Assembly (NCBI GenBank): GCA_965112735.1
Contig: OZ218953.1
Span: forward strand, 186,001 to 250,000
Source of the DNA: Phaeosaccion multiseriatum
Lineage: Eukaryota > Ochrophyta, other classes
DNA: 64,000 nucleotides
Reading direction: 5' to 3'
Below, piece after piece: positions 9,211-21,867 of this stretch. Position numbers and translations under genes: made by a program. How positions within the stretch are numbered: position 1 is the first letter of the stretch; the number at the start of each line of letters is the position of its first letter. The notes under the pieces were generated by a model. It searched no databases and had not been told where the DNA came from. It saw nothing but the letters and a program-made list of their open reading frames with translations.

Positions 9211-11622
9211 TTCGCTCGACCCAACACGCCCCAAACGGGCCTTGGAAGGGCACAAGCATCCGAAACGAGGCATTTGCTGGCCACGAAGTGCCTACATCGG
9301 GCATGGGTCGAGCACGAATCGCCCGAGCCAGACACTTGCTAGATGGAATGGCGACAAACAGGGCATGGACTGGGCTCGAAAGGCCCAATCTCGCCCTTCG
9401 CTCGACCCAACACGCCCCAAGCGGGCCTTGGAAGGGCACAAGCATCCGAAACGAGGCATTTGCTGGCCACGAAGTGCCCACATCAGGCATGGGTCGAGCA
9501 CGAATCGCCCGAGCCAGACACTTGCTAGCTGGAATGGCGCCAAACAGGGCATGGACTGGGCTCAAAAGGCCCAATCTTGCTCTTCGCTCGACCCAACACG
9601 CCCCAAGCGGGCATTTGAAGGGCACAAGCATCCGAAACGAGGCATTTGCTGGCCACGAAGTGCCTACATCGGGCATGGGTCGAGCACGAATCGCCCGAGC
9701 CAGACACTTGCTAGCTGGAATAGCGCCAAACAGGGCATGGACTGGGCTCGAAAGGCCCAATCTTGCCCTTCGCTCGACCCTACACGCCCCAAGCGGGCCT
9801 TGGAAGGGCACAAGCATCCGAAACGAGGCATTTGCTGGCCACGAAGTGCCTACATCGGGCATGGGTCGAGCACGAATCGCCCGAGCCAGACACTTGCTAG
9901 CTGGAATGGCGCCAAACAGGGCATGGACTGGGCTCGAAAGGCCCAATCTCGCCCTTCGCTCGACCCAGCCAACACGCCCCCCAAACGGGCATTTGAAGGG
10001 CACAAGCATCCGAAACGAGGCATTTGCTGGCCACGAAGTGCCTACATCGGGCATGGGTCGAGCACGAAAGGCCCAACTCAGACACTTGCTAGCTGGAATG
10101 GCGCCAAACAGGGCATGGACTGGGCTCAAAAGGCCCAATCTTGCTCTTCGCTCGACCCAACACGCCCCAAGCGGGCCTTGGAAGGGCACAAGCATCCGAA
10201 ACGAGGCATTCCCTGGCCACGAAGTGCCCACATCGGGCATGGGTCGAGCACGAATCGCCCGAGCCAGACACTTGCTAGCTGGAATGGCGCCAAACAGGGC
10301 ATGGACTGGGCTCAAAAGGCCCAATCTTGCTCTTCGCTCGACCCAACACGCCCCAAGCGGGCCTTGGAAGGGCACAAGCATCCGAAACGAGGCATTTGCT
10401 GGCCACGAAGTGCCCACATCAGGCATGGGTCGAGCACGAATCGCCCGAGCCAGACACTTGCTAGCTGGAATGGCGCCAAACAGGGCATGGACTGGGCTCG
10501 AAAGGCCCAATCTCGCCCTTCGCTCGACCCAGCCAACACGCCCCCCAAACGGGCATTTGAAGGGCACAAGCATCCGAAACGAGGCATTTGCTGGCCACGA
10601 AGTGCCTACATCGGGCATGGGTCGAGCACGAAAGGCCCAACTCAGACACTTGCTAGCTGGAATGACGCCAAACAGGACATAGGCCCAATCTTGCTCTTCG
10701 CTCGACCCAACACGCCCCAAGCGGGCCTTTGAAGGGCACAAGCATCCGAAACGAGGCATTTGCTGGCCACGAAGTGCCTACATCGGGCATGGGTCGAGCA
10801 CGAATCGCCCGAGCCAGACACTTGCTAGCTGGAATGGCGCCAAACAGGGCATGGGTTGGGCTCGAAAGGCCCAATCTCGCCCTTCGCTCGACCCAACACG
10901 CCCCAAGCGGGCCTTTGAAGGGCACAAGCAGCCGAAACGAGGCATTTGCTGGCCACGAAGTGCCCACATCGGGCATGGGTCGAGCACGAATCGCCCGAGC
11001 CAGACACTTGCTAGCTGGAATGACGCCAAACAGGGCATGGGCTGGGCTCGAAAGGCCCAATCTTGCCCTTCGCTCGACCCAACACGCCCCAAGCGGGCCT
11101 TGGAAGGGCACAAGCATCCGAAACGAGGCATTTGCTGGCCACGAAGTGCCTACATCGGGCATGGGTCGAGCACGAAAGGCCCAACTCAGACACTTGCTAG
11201 ATGGAATGGCGACAAACAGGGCATGGACTGGGCTCGAAAGGCCCAATCTTGCCCTTCGCTCGACCCAACACGCCCCAAGCGGGCCTTTCAAGGGCACAAG
11301 CAGCCGAAACGAGGCATTTGCTGGCCACGAAGTGCCTACATCGGGCATGGGTCGAGCACGAATCGCCCGAGCCAGACACTTGCTAGCTGGAATGGCGCCA
11401 AACAGGGCATGGACTGGGCTCGAAAGGCCCAATCTCGCCCTTCGCTCGACCCAACACGCCCCAAGCGGGCATTTGAAGGGCACAAGCATCCGAAACGAGG
11501 CATTTGCTGGCCACGAAGTGCCTACATCGGGCATGGGTCGAGCACGAAAGGCCCAACTCAGACACTTGCTAGCTGGAATGGCGCCAAACAGGGCATGGAC
11601 TGGGCTCGAAAGGCCCAATCAC
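9211..11622 (-). repeat. Satellite array 4, inverted, about 13 units
   Basis: Long inverted satellite block. Read on the minus strand from 11565 the unit classes are B, A, B, A, A(172), B(192), A, A, B(192), A, A, A, A. The run from about 11007 to 9710 repeats the class order and length variants of 886-2180 in array 1. One 60-codon frame at 10825-11007 is identical in translation to 886-1068. The array ends in a long C-run. Confidence 0.95.
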
Positions 11623-13058
11623 GCCCTTTGTCACCCCCCCCCCCCCCCTTGGGGGGGCTCTTGTTGAGAATGTCGTTGAGGAGGGGCCTGCCGCGTGGGG
11701 AGTTAATATGAGGAACTCAAATCCTATGATATATACGGCATGGTTCTCAACTGAGAGGCTTGCTGAGAGCCTCCTAGTGACTGCACGTAGGTTGGTCTCA
11801 TAAGGAAGGTTTGGTGGTATAATAAGCAACTGTCTACACCCACTCTCTCTGTGATAATAGTCTACTCTGACTGCCCTGTCCCTGCCGCCGTGTCTCGGCT
11901 TTGCCCCCATATATGTGCACCTCCCACCCGCCAGTGCACCCTCTCTCCGCGCTGCTTCAGCAGCGAAGCCACGGAACTTCTGTTCTCGCGGAGTGGAGTC
12001 GACGGAGAAACAGGGTATTGAGAGCCGAGGGGAGGTGGAGCTCTCTGATACACATGATGTGCACTTGCATATAATGTGCGTCCCCTCCGCTTATTTCGCC
12101 TACATTATATCTACTCTCCTCCCTGCTCGTGCTCACCACCATCCCTGCTCTCAATCTCCGCCCAATGCCTCGGACATCGCGCCATTCCGCCCCTCTTGGG
12201 TGCCTTGTCTGGCTCGGTGGGAGGTCGCGGACCTCCCCTCACCTTCACATCGCTTTAAAGCTCTTCCATTTCATCGCAGCGAAAGTCCTGCCGGGGAAAT
12301 CATAGGTCGACTCCGTACGGCGCCGTAACTCGTCCCAACTTGCCCGTACTATACCTCCCCTCATGCCTGGGAGTGCCACGTCGGACTGAATAATGGGTGA
12401 GAATAAGGACTTTTCACCATCATCGGTAGAAGTCCTGCGCGCGCTCCGACCCAGCCCTATTCCGGACTTCCTCCCCACCTGATGAAATCCGCATGTCCAC
12501 CCGTGCGTGACATCCTCCCCCAATCAGCGGGGAGTAGTGTAGACACTTCTGCTGTCGATCGCTCTCGTCGCACTCGTTTGCATCGCCTGCTCATTCATTC
12601 TCAAACGTGAACGCAGCTGCATGCGCCGTCCTCGCACACTCCCCACTCGGCTGGCGTGGGTGCAGGAAAGTGAGGGAAAACAGGAAGGGTGTGAGACACG
12701 AGTTGACGCATCAGGAAAAACGGCTCGCCTTGCCCCGCATCCGCCCTCCGCTGCGCTGACCAACGCAACGAGAGAGGCTCCTGACTCTCCACCTTCTGTC
12801 ACGTAGGCATTGAGGCTACTGTTGTGGCCCTCCGCAGCTGCTGGAATACAGGCCAGGCCTTTCTGCTGCGACGCGCTTCAGCTCCTAAAAAGGACATCCG
12901 ATATCATACAGCTACTCCGAGAGCTCCCTGATGCTGCGAGGCAAATGCCCACCGTCCTTGGGGCCTGTCAAGCCCTTTCGGACGTTGCTGTGTAGCTCTG
13001 TAGCTGCTGAGAAAGACGACGGGGTCCTTCAATGGGGAAGAAACGCTTGGTAGCTGTC
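11623..13058. other. No recognisable gene; poly-C tract and diverged module II fragment
   Basis: A run of about 17 C residues (around 11633-11650) marks the edge of the satellite. Bases about 11951-12005 are a diverged relative of the start of module II (TTCAGCAGCGAAGC, ACGGAACTTCTGTTCTCGCGG), the only trace of the left-hand repeats in the otherwise unique sequence. The rest shows no convincing coding frame, tRNA or rRNA. Confidence 0.6.
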
Positions 13059-14924
13059 TCAGGTTACGAGGAGGCCGCAGGATAGCTCTGGTCTGCCTTG
13101 TCCGTGCCACAAGAAGCTTGCATGCGCCGCTTCTTGGGCCCTTGCTGCAATGTCGGTGGAAGTGAAGTCAGTACACGCAGAGTCCTCCCCCGCACGCCTT
13201 CGGCGCTCGCAAATAGAGGCCAGGTCAGACTGCAGGCTGGTGTAGACAGCATTCCCCCAGGGCGGGGTGAAAGACGGAGGAAAGCGAAATGCTGCCGGAG
13301 CTTCAAGACTGTCCTCTTTTCCCGTGATCCGCCGTGACATCTCTGTGTTGTCGAGAGAGAGAGAGAGAGGAAGGGGGGGCACATTCATCGAAGGCAGCAC
13401 CAAAAACATCGAGACACCGCCGCACCCATCTAGTCTCTCCTCACCTGTCAGACTAAACATGTAGTGAGAATGTGCCATCATTGCAAGGACGCCTTCGAGA
13501 CATTGGTGTCCAGCTTCCGCGCAGAAGGCCTCGACAGCACTCTTGATGCCACTCCAGTGATCCGAAAAAGCACGAATATGTACCAGAGATCCCATCGAAG
13601 GGACCGCTATGTAATGCTCGGGAGGCTGACCAAGCACCTCAGGCGGAGCACTTGAGGCCTGAGTTGGGAGGGAAGCGTAGAGCCGAGAAGGACGGGGTTG
13701 GGTATTGGATGCTATACGCACTCTGGCAAGACTGTCCATCCCTTAGATTCCGTTGGGGCTGAAGACCGACTCTCGTACCTGACACAGCGCCATGTAGTTC
13801 ACCACCATTGCGACGCGGTGACCTCCCAAAGGATCCAGGAGAGCGAACTCAATGGGGCTGACAAAACCGTTTGCAGACGGACTGAACAGCCACGCTGCGG
13901 CCTGAGTGGAACCAACGCAACCCGTGGCGGCATGGGTAGGGGTCTGCTGCTGCGCTCGAGCAGTTTTAAGACGCTGCTCAGTCTCGGAGAAAGCCTCACG
14001 TGCCAAGTCTCTCGCCTTGGCTTGCGTGCCCGAAGAGCTTCCCGTGAGGGAGTCAAAGCCTTGGGGAGCAATGAGCGCCGGACGCGTCATGGTGTACACG
14101 CCAGGCATGGCGTAAAGGGCGTAGTCTGCGACAGCCACGGGCGCGGCCCTGAGGTCGAAAGTGCCCACAAGCTTCAAGTCACTTGTCAGTCCCCCGGTCA
14201 TACTCATAGCGGGCCACAATCGCTCCAAAAGGTTCATCATACCCCTCCGATGGACAAGCATGGCAACCGTTCCGAGTAAAAGCATCCCATCCGTGTTACA
14301 AGCACATCGCGGAGTCGCCAAATACCCCTCATCCCAATACAGCCGTCTCATTTTGTCCATTTGGCCTTGCGAAAAGATTGTTGCCTCCAGCTGCAGGAGG
14401 CTCCAGTCATCAGGCAGAGAATCCACGGCCCGACCGACGTCACGGGCTCCCAACACATCCAAGGGCGCAAAGCTCGCGTCATCCTCCAAGAGCAAGGCTC
14501 GCTCGTGCCCAGCCTGGGAGGCAAGGAACACTGCCTTCAAGTGGGACAGAGTGCAGGCCAGCTGAGACGCAATAATGCCTCCAAAACTCTCACGATCCCA
14601 TGCCACCACTTGGAGCCCCCCTGATACCCAACGTGAGACACCCGCTTCACCATCGTGCGGCTGCTTCACCAAAGCAGAGCCGTCCACTGCAGTCACCCAT
14701 GTCACCCGATCTGGGCTCACTTCAGCCGCATCCAGTTGCATCTGCATGCGCCGTCGTCTCTCCACACTACGTTCCAAGTTGATTATGTAGATCTGGTCCG
14801 TCACTTCAGGGCTCAACATGGCTTGCACAGAAGGAGAGACAGTCACGTGCGGCGCCTCACCTGCGACGGCATCACGTGCCCCGAAGACTGCTGATGCTGC
14901 CATTACGACGGCAAAAAGCCTCAT
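13059..14924 (-). CDS. Secreted or plastid-routed glycosyltransferase family 25-like protein
   Basis: Exon 1 is 14924-13779, then a 120-base intron with donor GTACGAG and exon 2 from 13658. A second 102-base intron (13444-13343) is likely, giving 547 residues. The protein opens with a signal peptide (MRLFAVVMAASAVFG). It then shows the GT25 pattern: IYIINLERSVERR near residue 47, ACTLSHLKAVF, and the acidic ALLLEDDASF motif. GT25 enzymes move sugars, often galactose, onto lipid-linked or collagen-type acceptors in the secretory pathway; the donor here cannot be read. After the core comes an extra region of about 165 residues (VHIRAFSDHW, CLEGVLAMMAHSHYM) that I do not recognise. The start is the first ATG and has the signal peptide. 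Both introns are multiples of three, so retention would not shift frame, although intron 1 carries an in-frame stop. Confidence 0.8.
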
Positions 14925-15329
14925 TTTGCTACAGCTTCCCCCCCACCCCCTCCTCCCCCAAGAGGAAGTGAATCACGGGCCCAGCATTCAAAGCAGGAGC
15001 GGAGAATTGCTTGAAGGATCGTTCTTCCCTTTGGCGGGATGCTGTGGAGTATGTCAACGGAATTCGTTGACATGTGCTCACCTGCCGCTGGCAAATCTTA
15101 CCCGTTTATCCAAGAGCAGCGGGAGGGAGAATAGCACAACCCACATCAGAAAGGTGAGAAGGTGGAGAGGAGAATGAGTATGGCTGCTTGTTCAGCAGAT
15201 TCTTTCGCTCGCAACAACGAGCCTGCTGCTTGTGGCTCACCCCTTCTTCTCATGTCTCTTCTCTTCACTCCCTTCCACACAGTCGACATACTTGCTCTGC
15301 GCAGAACGGCTTGCGTGCGGTAGGGAATC

Positions 15330-17524
15330 ATGGCGACTCCTACAAAGCTCGTTAACCCCAATGCTGAAGGTGAGGAGTCCTGGTTCTGTTTACCGTAGCG
15401 ACCATCCTCAAGAGCCGCTCTGTGGAACATGGTCGAAATCCCGCGGGAACAGAGGGACCCTGTCTCCCCTCTACGCGCCGGATGGGTGTGATTTGATGTT
15501 CACCAACTTCTCTTTGTCGCTCGCACGTGTTGTCAATTTCTCAGTGGTCAGTAAGACGCAGGCCCTCATGGTTAACGTAGCTGCTGCCCGAGGGCTGCAG
15601 GGAGTGCTAAAGTCGAATCTAGGTACGGTCGTCGAACTCCAAACAGCACCCTTCAGAGGGTGGGGTGTTGGCCGGTCTGCTTGTACTCGTCGTAGTTCTT
15701 GCGGCGTACTCCCTCATCAACCTCATCCCCTTGGCGGGCTTCATGGGGGCTCCAGAACTAAACTGAAGTCACCTGATGTTTGCCGTGTTTAGGTCCCCGT
15801 GGTACACTAAAGATGCTCGTGGGAGGGGCGGGTCAGATCAAACTCACCAAGGACGGACGGGTGCTGCTGTATGAGATGCAGATCCAGCATCCCACTGCCA
15901 TGATGATTGCCAGGACCGCCACGGCGCAGGACGATATTACTGGAGATGGGACCACGACCAGCGTGTTGCTGACAGGGGAGCTTCTGAAGCAAGCGGAGCG
16001 CTACCTTTCGGAGGGTCTGCACCCCCGTGTTGTCACAGAGGGTTATGATGTTGCTCGGGACCACACGCTCGCGCTCCTTGATACCTTCAAGCAGGTGTGT
16101 GCGAAAGAGGGGCGAGTCTGTCTGCCTGCCCTCCCTCTCACCCCAAAGCCGGTCTTTGCCCCTTGCTCAGTGCGTTCACCCCCTCCGCCCCCTCCTCCCT
16201 CTATTGTAAATCAGACGCGTACTGATGTGCACAAGGACCGCGAGGTGCTGATTTCTGTCGCGCGCACGGCCCTGCTCACCAAGCTGCGGGACGAGCTTGC
16301 CGCCAATTTGGCAGAGACAGTGACGGACGCTGTGCTGACTGTGATGCGGGGGCCGGAGCAGATTGACCTGCATATGGTCGAGATTATGTCAATGCTGCAC
16401 AAAGATGCACGAGACAGTCGTCTCGTTAAGGGCATTGTGCTGGACCACGGAGCGAGGCATCCGGACATGCCCACTCGACTCAGCAACTGCCACATCATGA
16501 TCTGCAATGTGTCGTTCGAATACGAGAAGACGGAGGTGTCAAGTGGGTTCTTTTACAGCAATGCCGAAGAACGCGAGAAGCTGGTAGAATCGGAGCGGAA
16601 ATTCACCGACGCAAAGGTGTGTGCGGCCCAGATGATGCCTTCGGCCATGGTTACAAGAAGTAACACGCATTGTGGTGTTTCATTCCACTCCACTCACACC
16701 CCTCCCCCCGTATATAGGTGAAGCAAGTGCTGGACTTCAAGCGCTCGGTTTGCAAAGAAGGAGAGAGCTTTGTCATTATAAACCAAAAGGGAATTGATCC
16801 TCTGTCCCTGGACATGTTCGCAAAGGAAGGGGTTATTGCACTTCGACGGGCAAAGCGTCGGAACATGGAGCGTCTCAGTTTGGCGTGTGGTGGGATGGCC
16901 ATCAACTCGACGGAGGATATGACGGCAGACATGTTGGGCTGGGCAGGAGAAGTGTACGAGCAAACGCTGGGGGACGACAAGTTCTTCTTCGTAGAAGGTG
17001 TCACCAATCCTCTGTCGTGCACCGTGCTGGTCAAAGGACCCAACGAGTACACCATCAACCAAATCAAAGACGCGACGAGGGATGGACTTCGGGCGGTGAA
17101 GAACACCATTGACGATGGGGCGGTGGTGGCCGGGGCAGGGAGCTTTGAAGTTGCCGCGTACATGTCGCTCATGAAGTTCAAGGACACCGTAAAGGGCCGG
17201 GCCAAGCTAGGTGTGCAAGCCTTCGCGGAGGCAATGCTGATAGTGCCGAAGACGCTAGCGGAGAATAGCGGCTTTGATGTCCAGGACTCTGTCATCAAGC
17301 TCATTGACGAGCATAATGAGGCAGGCGAGGGCGTCGCAGTGGGCTTGGACCTCATGACGGGAGAGCCCATGTTGGCGGATCAGGAGGGTGTGTGGGATAA
17401 CTACTGCGTGAAACGCCAGTGCTTACATCTGAGCACAGTCCTAGCCACCCAGCTCCTGCTGGTCGACGAGGTGATGCAGGCAGGCAAGCAGATGGGCAAG
17501 CCCAAGGAGGAGGAAGGCGAGTAA
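15330..17524 (+). CDS. CCT6: T-complex protein 1 subunit zeta (CCT6)
   Basis: Five exons (15330-15369, 15545-15622, 15793-16094, 16215-16616, 16718-17524) join in frame to 542 residues, the normal size for this subunit. It is one of eight subunits of the cytosolic CCT/TRiC chaperonin, which folds actin, tubulin and other proteins with ATP. Visible hallmarks are [14 protein letters not shown], the ATP-site [40 protein letters not shown], and WDNYCVKRQ near the end, a zeta-type signature. The start ATG (AATCATGG) gives [13 protein letters not shown], as in other zeta subunits. All four introns are GT-AG. It diverges from the GT25 gene (405 bases between starts) and converges on SART1 with 86 bases between stops. 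Confidence 0.97.
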
Positions 17525-17610
17525 GTGAGCTTTAAAAGACTTGTTGTTCGACGAGCTCGACACACTTCCATTACTTACAGAGGTACACAAAGGGGGAGTG
17601 CAGGATGCAT

Positions 17611-18232
17611 TTATCCGATTTTCTTCTTTCCCTTGGCCTTTGACGCCTTTGACTTGCTTAGATCCAATCGATCGGTGGACAGCCCGGCCGTCAGGTTGCC
17701 CCCACCCGACAGCAACACAAAGGGCTTGGCAGTGGCAGCCTGGGCGGCTTGCAGGGATCCTAGAGAATCAAAGTCGCCCCTGGCCTTGGAGCGCTTGGCC
17801 TCTTCGTCTTTGAGGCGCAAACGTTTCTCCACCTTCTTCTTGCCCGGACCGTATCCGTGAAAGCTGTAGCAAAGCTGCCGAAAAGCCTCCTTGCCCGTCA
17901 AGGGACGCCCGAATTCATCGCGGTATTCAATGGCCAAACCTTCATTCGACGCTGCGGCTGCGGATCCCTTCTCCCCCCTCGATAAGTCCTTTGCTCTGCC
18001 AGACAGCGTCTGCGTCTGCTTCAGCGCGCCGCTTTGGTTAAACAGCGCCAGGGCGGCTGCGACGCCTCCTTGGGGGGCTTGGCCGCCCCCGCTCTGCGGT
18101 AAGTGGGTGATAGTGCTGGTGTCTCCTGTTCCTACTCCTGCCGCTGCCCCGTCAGCAATCCTCGCTCCCCCCTCCTCCTCGGCGCTCTCCTTCTTTGCAA
18201 TTTTCAATTCCTCCGTATCGCCATGACCATCC

Positions 18233-18267
<35 letters not shown>

Positions 18268-20079
18268 CCCGCGCTCTTCCTTTACTACCTTGGCTCTGAG
18301 CCGGTCTTCTAGCCGCGCGTGGAGGCGAGTAGAGAATTCCGTCGTCTCCGTAAACACCATCGACCCTGTGCCTCGGCTATCGTCCCGGGGGGGGGCTTCA
18401 TCTACTTCCATTCCGTCTTCTGCGTCTCCCCTTTCCTCGGGTTTTGCAGCCCTAACACCCTCCAAAATGGCCGCCCCACCATCGGCTCGATTCGCAATCG
18501 CCTTTTGCTTCAACTGCGCTAGGCGTTGTGCACGCGCAAGCGATGCCGCCAAATCACCCTCATTCTCCTCAACTAAAGAGGGAGGCGACGACGCAGTGCT
18601 GGTGGTGCTCTTTCTGGCCGCCGGCGCAACGGCCATCTTCTGTTTCGAAGAGGCTTTTGCGGCGGCAGCCTCGAACCTCTCTTGTCTTTCCCTTGCCCCC
18701 GTGTCTGCCTCAGCAGCTGTACCGCTGGCCGCTGCCGACTGTCTGGAGGCGCGGGAGCCATGATTTCTCCCCTTCCCCCCCCCCCCGCTTTCGCCTTCAA
18801 AGCTATCGTCCTCGCCTATTAGTTCCGTTTCCTTCTTGCGCAGAGCCCTCCTTTTCCGGAGTTTCTTAGGCTTTTTGAAAACTGCCAACTCCTGGGCAGT
18901 GTAATAGTCTGACATGATCTGTTTCGCACCCCCGTCGGCGAGGCTCGCAACGTCGGCGCCCCTTTTGGCAGCAGCAGCAGCACTCTCGTTCGCTTTCCCC
19001 GAACCCTCTACGTCCCCTCCAGCGCCCAGAGTGAGACTCGCTTGGCTCCCCGTATCGGCGTCTGCATCATAGTGCCTCAAAATCCTCTTTCCCGAAGCGG
19101 CGCCGCCTTGTTGTTGCTGACCAAGCTCAAACTCCTCATCGTCGTACGCAACGTATGCCCCCTGCTTGGCCCTCTTGGCCCGCTTCTTTGCATCCTTGCG
19201 CTTGTCAGCCTCGGCGAGATGCACATTCTCGAGTTCGTCGTCGGCTTGCGCAAAACCCTGAGGCACGCCCTGCTCGACCGTCTCGAGAATGGAGCTGTCC
19301 TTCAATGTCAACACCACCCCCTCCCCATATTGGATATCTTCCGCACTGTGAGTCACCTTGAGGCCCTCCAGGTCCTTCGCCTTGTACGACTGCCGGGCCT
19401 CCGCCTCCTTCTTCTTCCGAGCCTCTTCCTCCTTCTCCTTCTTTTCCTTTTCCCTATCCGATACGACCACACGGCTTCGCTTCACCCAGTCTGCCGCGGA
19501 CAAAATTTCTTCCTCTCCTTCCCCCACTTCTCCTAACCGACTCCCCTTAATCTTCTCCTTGAGCTTTCGGCGCTGACGGGCCTTGTCCAGTTTGGCCTTG
19601 ACCTCCGCCGCCTCGCGCTCATCACGATCCACGTCCTTAGCCTTGCGCATGTTATCCTCTGCAATCTGCTCTGCACTCGCCTTCCCCACGGTGAGAGGCT
19701 TGAGGCCCAGCAGAGCTCGCACTCGGTTGGATTCCTCCACAGACATGGTCACCTCTCCGTTCCCCGACGTCTGGGTCACTGCTTTGATGCTGTCAAAGTC
19801 ATTGCTCGCGGAGGGCGGTGCCGAGCCCATACTGCCTCCCCTCTCTCCTCCCTCCTCCTCATCCCCGAAATCTAGAGACACTTGTTTGCTGCCGCCGCTC
19901 TTTGGTCTCTCCCTCGGAGCAGGGGACCGGCTTCGCTCACCACCTCTCCTGCGGCGACTCCGTTTGCTGTCGTACGACCTGCCGCTGTCCCCCCCCTCAC
20001 TGCCCCTCTCCCTGTCCACATCTCCCCCTCGCCTCCTCTTGGAACCACTGCGATCCTCGCCCTCCCCTGTTCGCGCCAT
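17611..20079 (-). CDS. SART1: U4/U6.U5 tri-snRNP protein SART1 (Snu66)
   Basis: A single uninterrupted exon of 822 codons. SART1/Snu66 is a scaffold of the U4/U6.U5 tri-snRNP needed to form the active spliceosome. The protein has an RS/RD-rich N-terminus, then the conserved SIEETNRIRALLGLKPL-like segment (here SVEESNRVRALLGLKPL, about residue 110), a long charged coiled-coil region, GLKVTHSAEDIQYGEGVVLTLKD, a YYTAQELAVFKKPKK motif and the C-terminal IEYRDEFGRPLTGKEAFR followed by SHGYGPGKKK-type sequence (FHGYGPGKKKVEKR). The frame is open further upstream only from a TTG, so the ATG at 20079 is preferred. Glutamine, alanine and lysine runs come from CAG/GCN repeats. The start lies 150 bases from the divergent RPL9 start. 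Confidence 0.95.
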
Positions 20080-20229
20080 TGCTCGTTGTGGGGTTGAAAA
20101 GTAGTTCAAAACAAAATCGACCCAAAAATCGATCGAGCTGAAATGGGGTCCCCCGGGGGGGCAGCGACTTTGGGGCTTGGAGGGCGGCGGCGCCCACCAG
20201 AGCAGAGGATACTTCTGTACGGGGGGAGC

Positions 20230-21644
20230 ATGCGGCAGATTTTCAGGTAGGTGTCGAAGGTGCTTACCTCATGCTGATTGGCCGCTCAGGAAGCTTGTTT
20301 GTGTGTTTTACTCGGCAGCAAGGTATGGTCTGTGCGGCTCTCTCAATCCATCGTCCCCCCCCCCCCCCAGTACGCGTTTTGTGAAGGTGCCAGAGGGCGT
20401 CGAGGTCAATGTCAATGCCCGAGATGTGCAGGTGAAGGGCCCTATGGGTGAGCTCAACAGGTCTTTCAAGCACCAGAACCTTGACATGAAGAAGATCAAC
20501 GAGACCACTCTGCGCGTCGACCTCTGGTTCGGCACTCGCAAGCAGGTGAGGCGAGGCGCTTGCTCTTGTTCGGTGGTAGGCTGTTGAGCTTGGATCCGGG
20601 CGCGTATTGCTCTTCTTCTCGCGGAAGAGTAACGGATGGAGTGGAAGGGGGGGGGGGAGAAGGAACAACAGCAAGGCAGCCAACCATGCAGCATCCCCCA
20701 CTGCCGTCCTTCGGTCCAGCCCAAGGAAGGGGGGGGGAGAAGGAACAGCAGGCAGCAAGGCAGCCAACACGCATCACCCCCCCCAACCCCTAACGACTTC
20801 CGTTTCAACCTCACTCTGAACTGCCGCCTGTCCGTGTCTTCCTCCCCGTCGCCGGTGCCCCAACTCGTCATCTGTCCATGCAGTTGGCGTGCATTCGCAC
20901 CGTGTGCTCCCACATCGAGAACATGATTACGGGAGTGACAAAGGGCTTCCTGTACAAGATGAGGTTCTGCTATGCGCATTTCCCCATCAACGTGTCCCTC
21001 ACTGGCAACGTGGTTGAGGTGCGCAACTTCCTGGGAGAGAAGCGAGTGCGCCGAGTGACGCTGAGCGACGGTGTGGAGTACGTGCGCACTGACAACGTCA
21101 AGGACCAGATTGAAATCTCAGGGATTGACCTTAGCAAAGTATCCTTGACCTGCGCTCGCATCCAGCAGTGCTGCGACGGTGAGTAGGGAGGGGGGGAGGA
21201 AGGGAAAGAGACAGGGAAAGGGAGGATGGATAGGTCGCAGCGACTGAGTGAGCTGCCAGTCTGTCGACTCTCGTATGCGGCCGCCTCCCGCCGCCTCGTA
21301 CGCCGCCCAATCTCTCACGCTCCTTACTCTCCAACCCCCTTCGTATTTGCTTGCATTGCCCTCCCCAACCTTGCATTGCCCACAAACATATACCCACACC
21401 ACACCACCCACACACTACGACAGTCAAGCGGAAGGACATCAGGTAACTCAAGTAGACTCCGGCGCGGCGTTCTGGGGTTGTTCCAGGGTGTTTTTATGGG
21501 CTCTTGAAGCTTGAGTTTCTTCCCTCTTTTTCACTTTCTGTCTCTAACAGCACCCTTCCCCACCCATCCCTTCCTCCCCACCCCAGGAAATTTCTCGACG
21601 GCATCTACGTGTCCGAGAAGACGACCATTAAGCAGGACGAATAG
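20230..21644 (+). CDS. RPL9: 60S ribosomal protein L9 (uL6)
   Basis: Exons 20230-20246, 20371-20545, 20884-21178, 21424-21442 and 21587-21644 join to 187 residues, the usual eukaryotic length. uL6 sits near the GTPase centre of the large subunit. Visible landmarks are [10 protein letters not shown], the [19 protein letters not shown] block, [37 protein letters not shown] and the ending QDE. The first exon is only 17 bases and the fourth 19 bases, so automatic annotation could easily miss them. Introns are all GT-AG. A polyadenylation signal follows 24 bases after the stop. Confidence 0.96.
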
Positions 21645-21667
21645 TCGTGGTGCTGCATTCCCCCTGG

Positions 21668-21673
21668 AATAAA
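21668..21673 (+). terminator. AATAAA polyadenylation signal of RPL9
   Basis: AATAAA begins 24 bases after the RPL9 stop codon and is followed by a T-run (ACTATTTTTTTGC), the expected arrangement for 3' end formation. Confidence 0.6.
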
Positions 21674-21867
21674 CTATTTTTTTGCTCAAATGAGAAGGGC
21701 TGAAATGGCTCTGTCTTTCCTCGTGAGAAGGCCCCGCCGCCTGCAGGCACGAACCCCAGAGTGTGTCTGCACTGTCTGAAATACTTCCTTTACTCCTTCC
21801 TCTATACTGATGTGTCGCTTTTTTACTCCTCTATCGTAGTCTTTTGATTTATGTCTCTATGGTGTGT

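Noticed and set aside
9110-10759. 549-codon open frame on the minus strand (and similar 300-530-codon frames on both strands of the satellite)
   Set aside because: It is repetitive satellite translated in an open frame; other frames of the same bases are equally open, and unit length variants break it.
1-11622. CRISPR array or tandem rRNA genes in the repeat region
   Set aside because: Units are contiguous without spacers and show no rRNA sequence; the host is eukaryotic.
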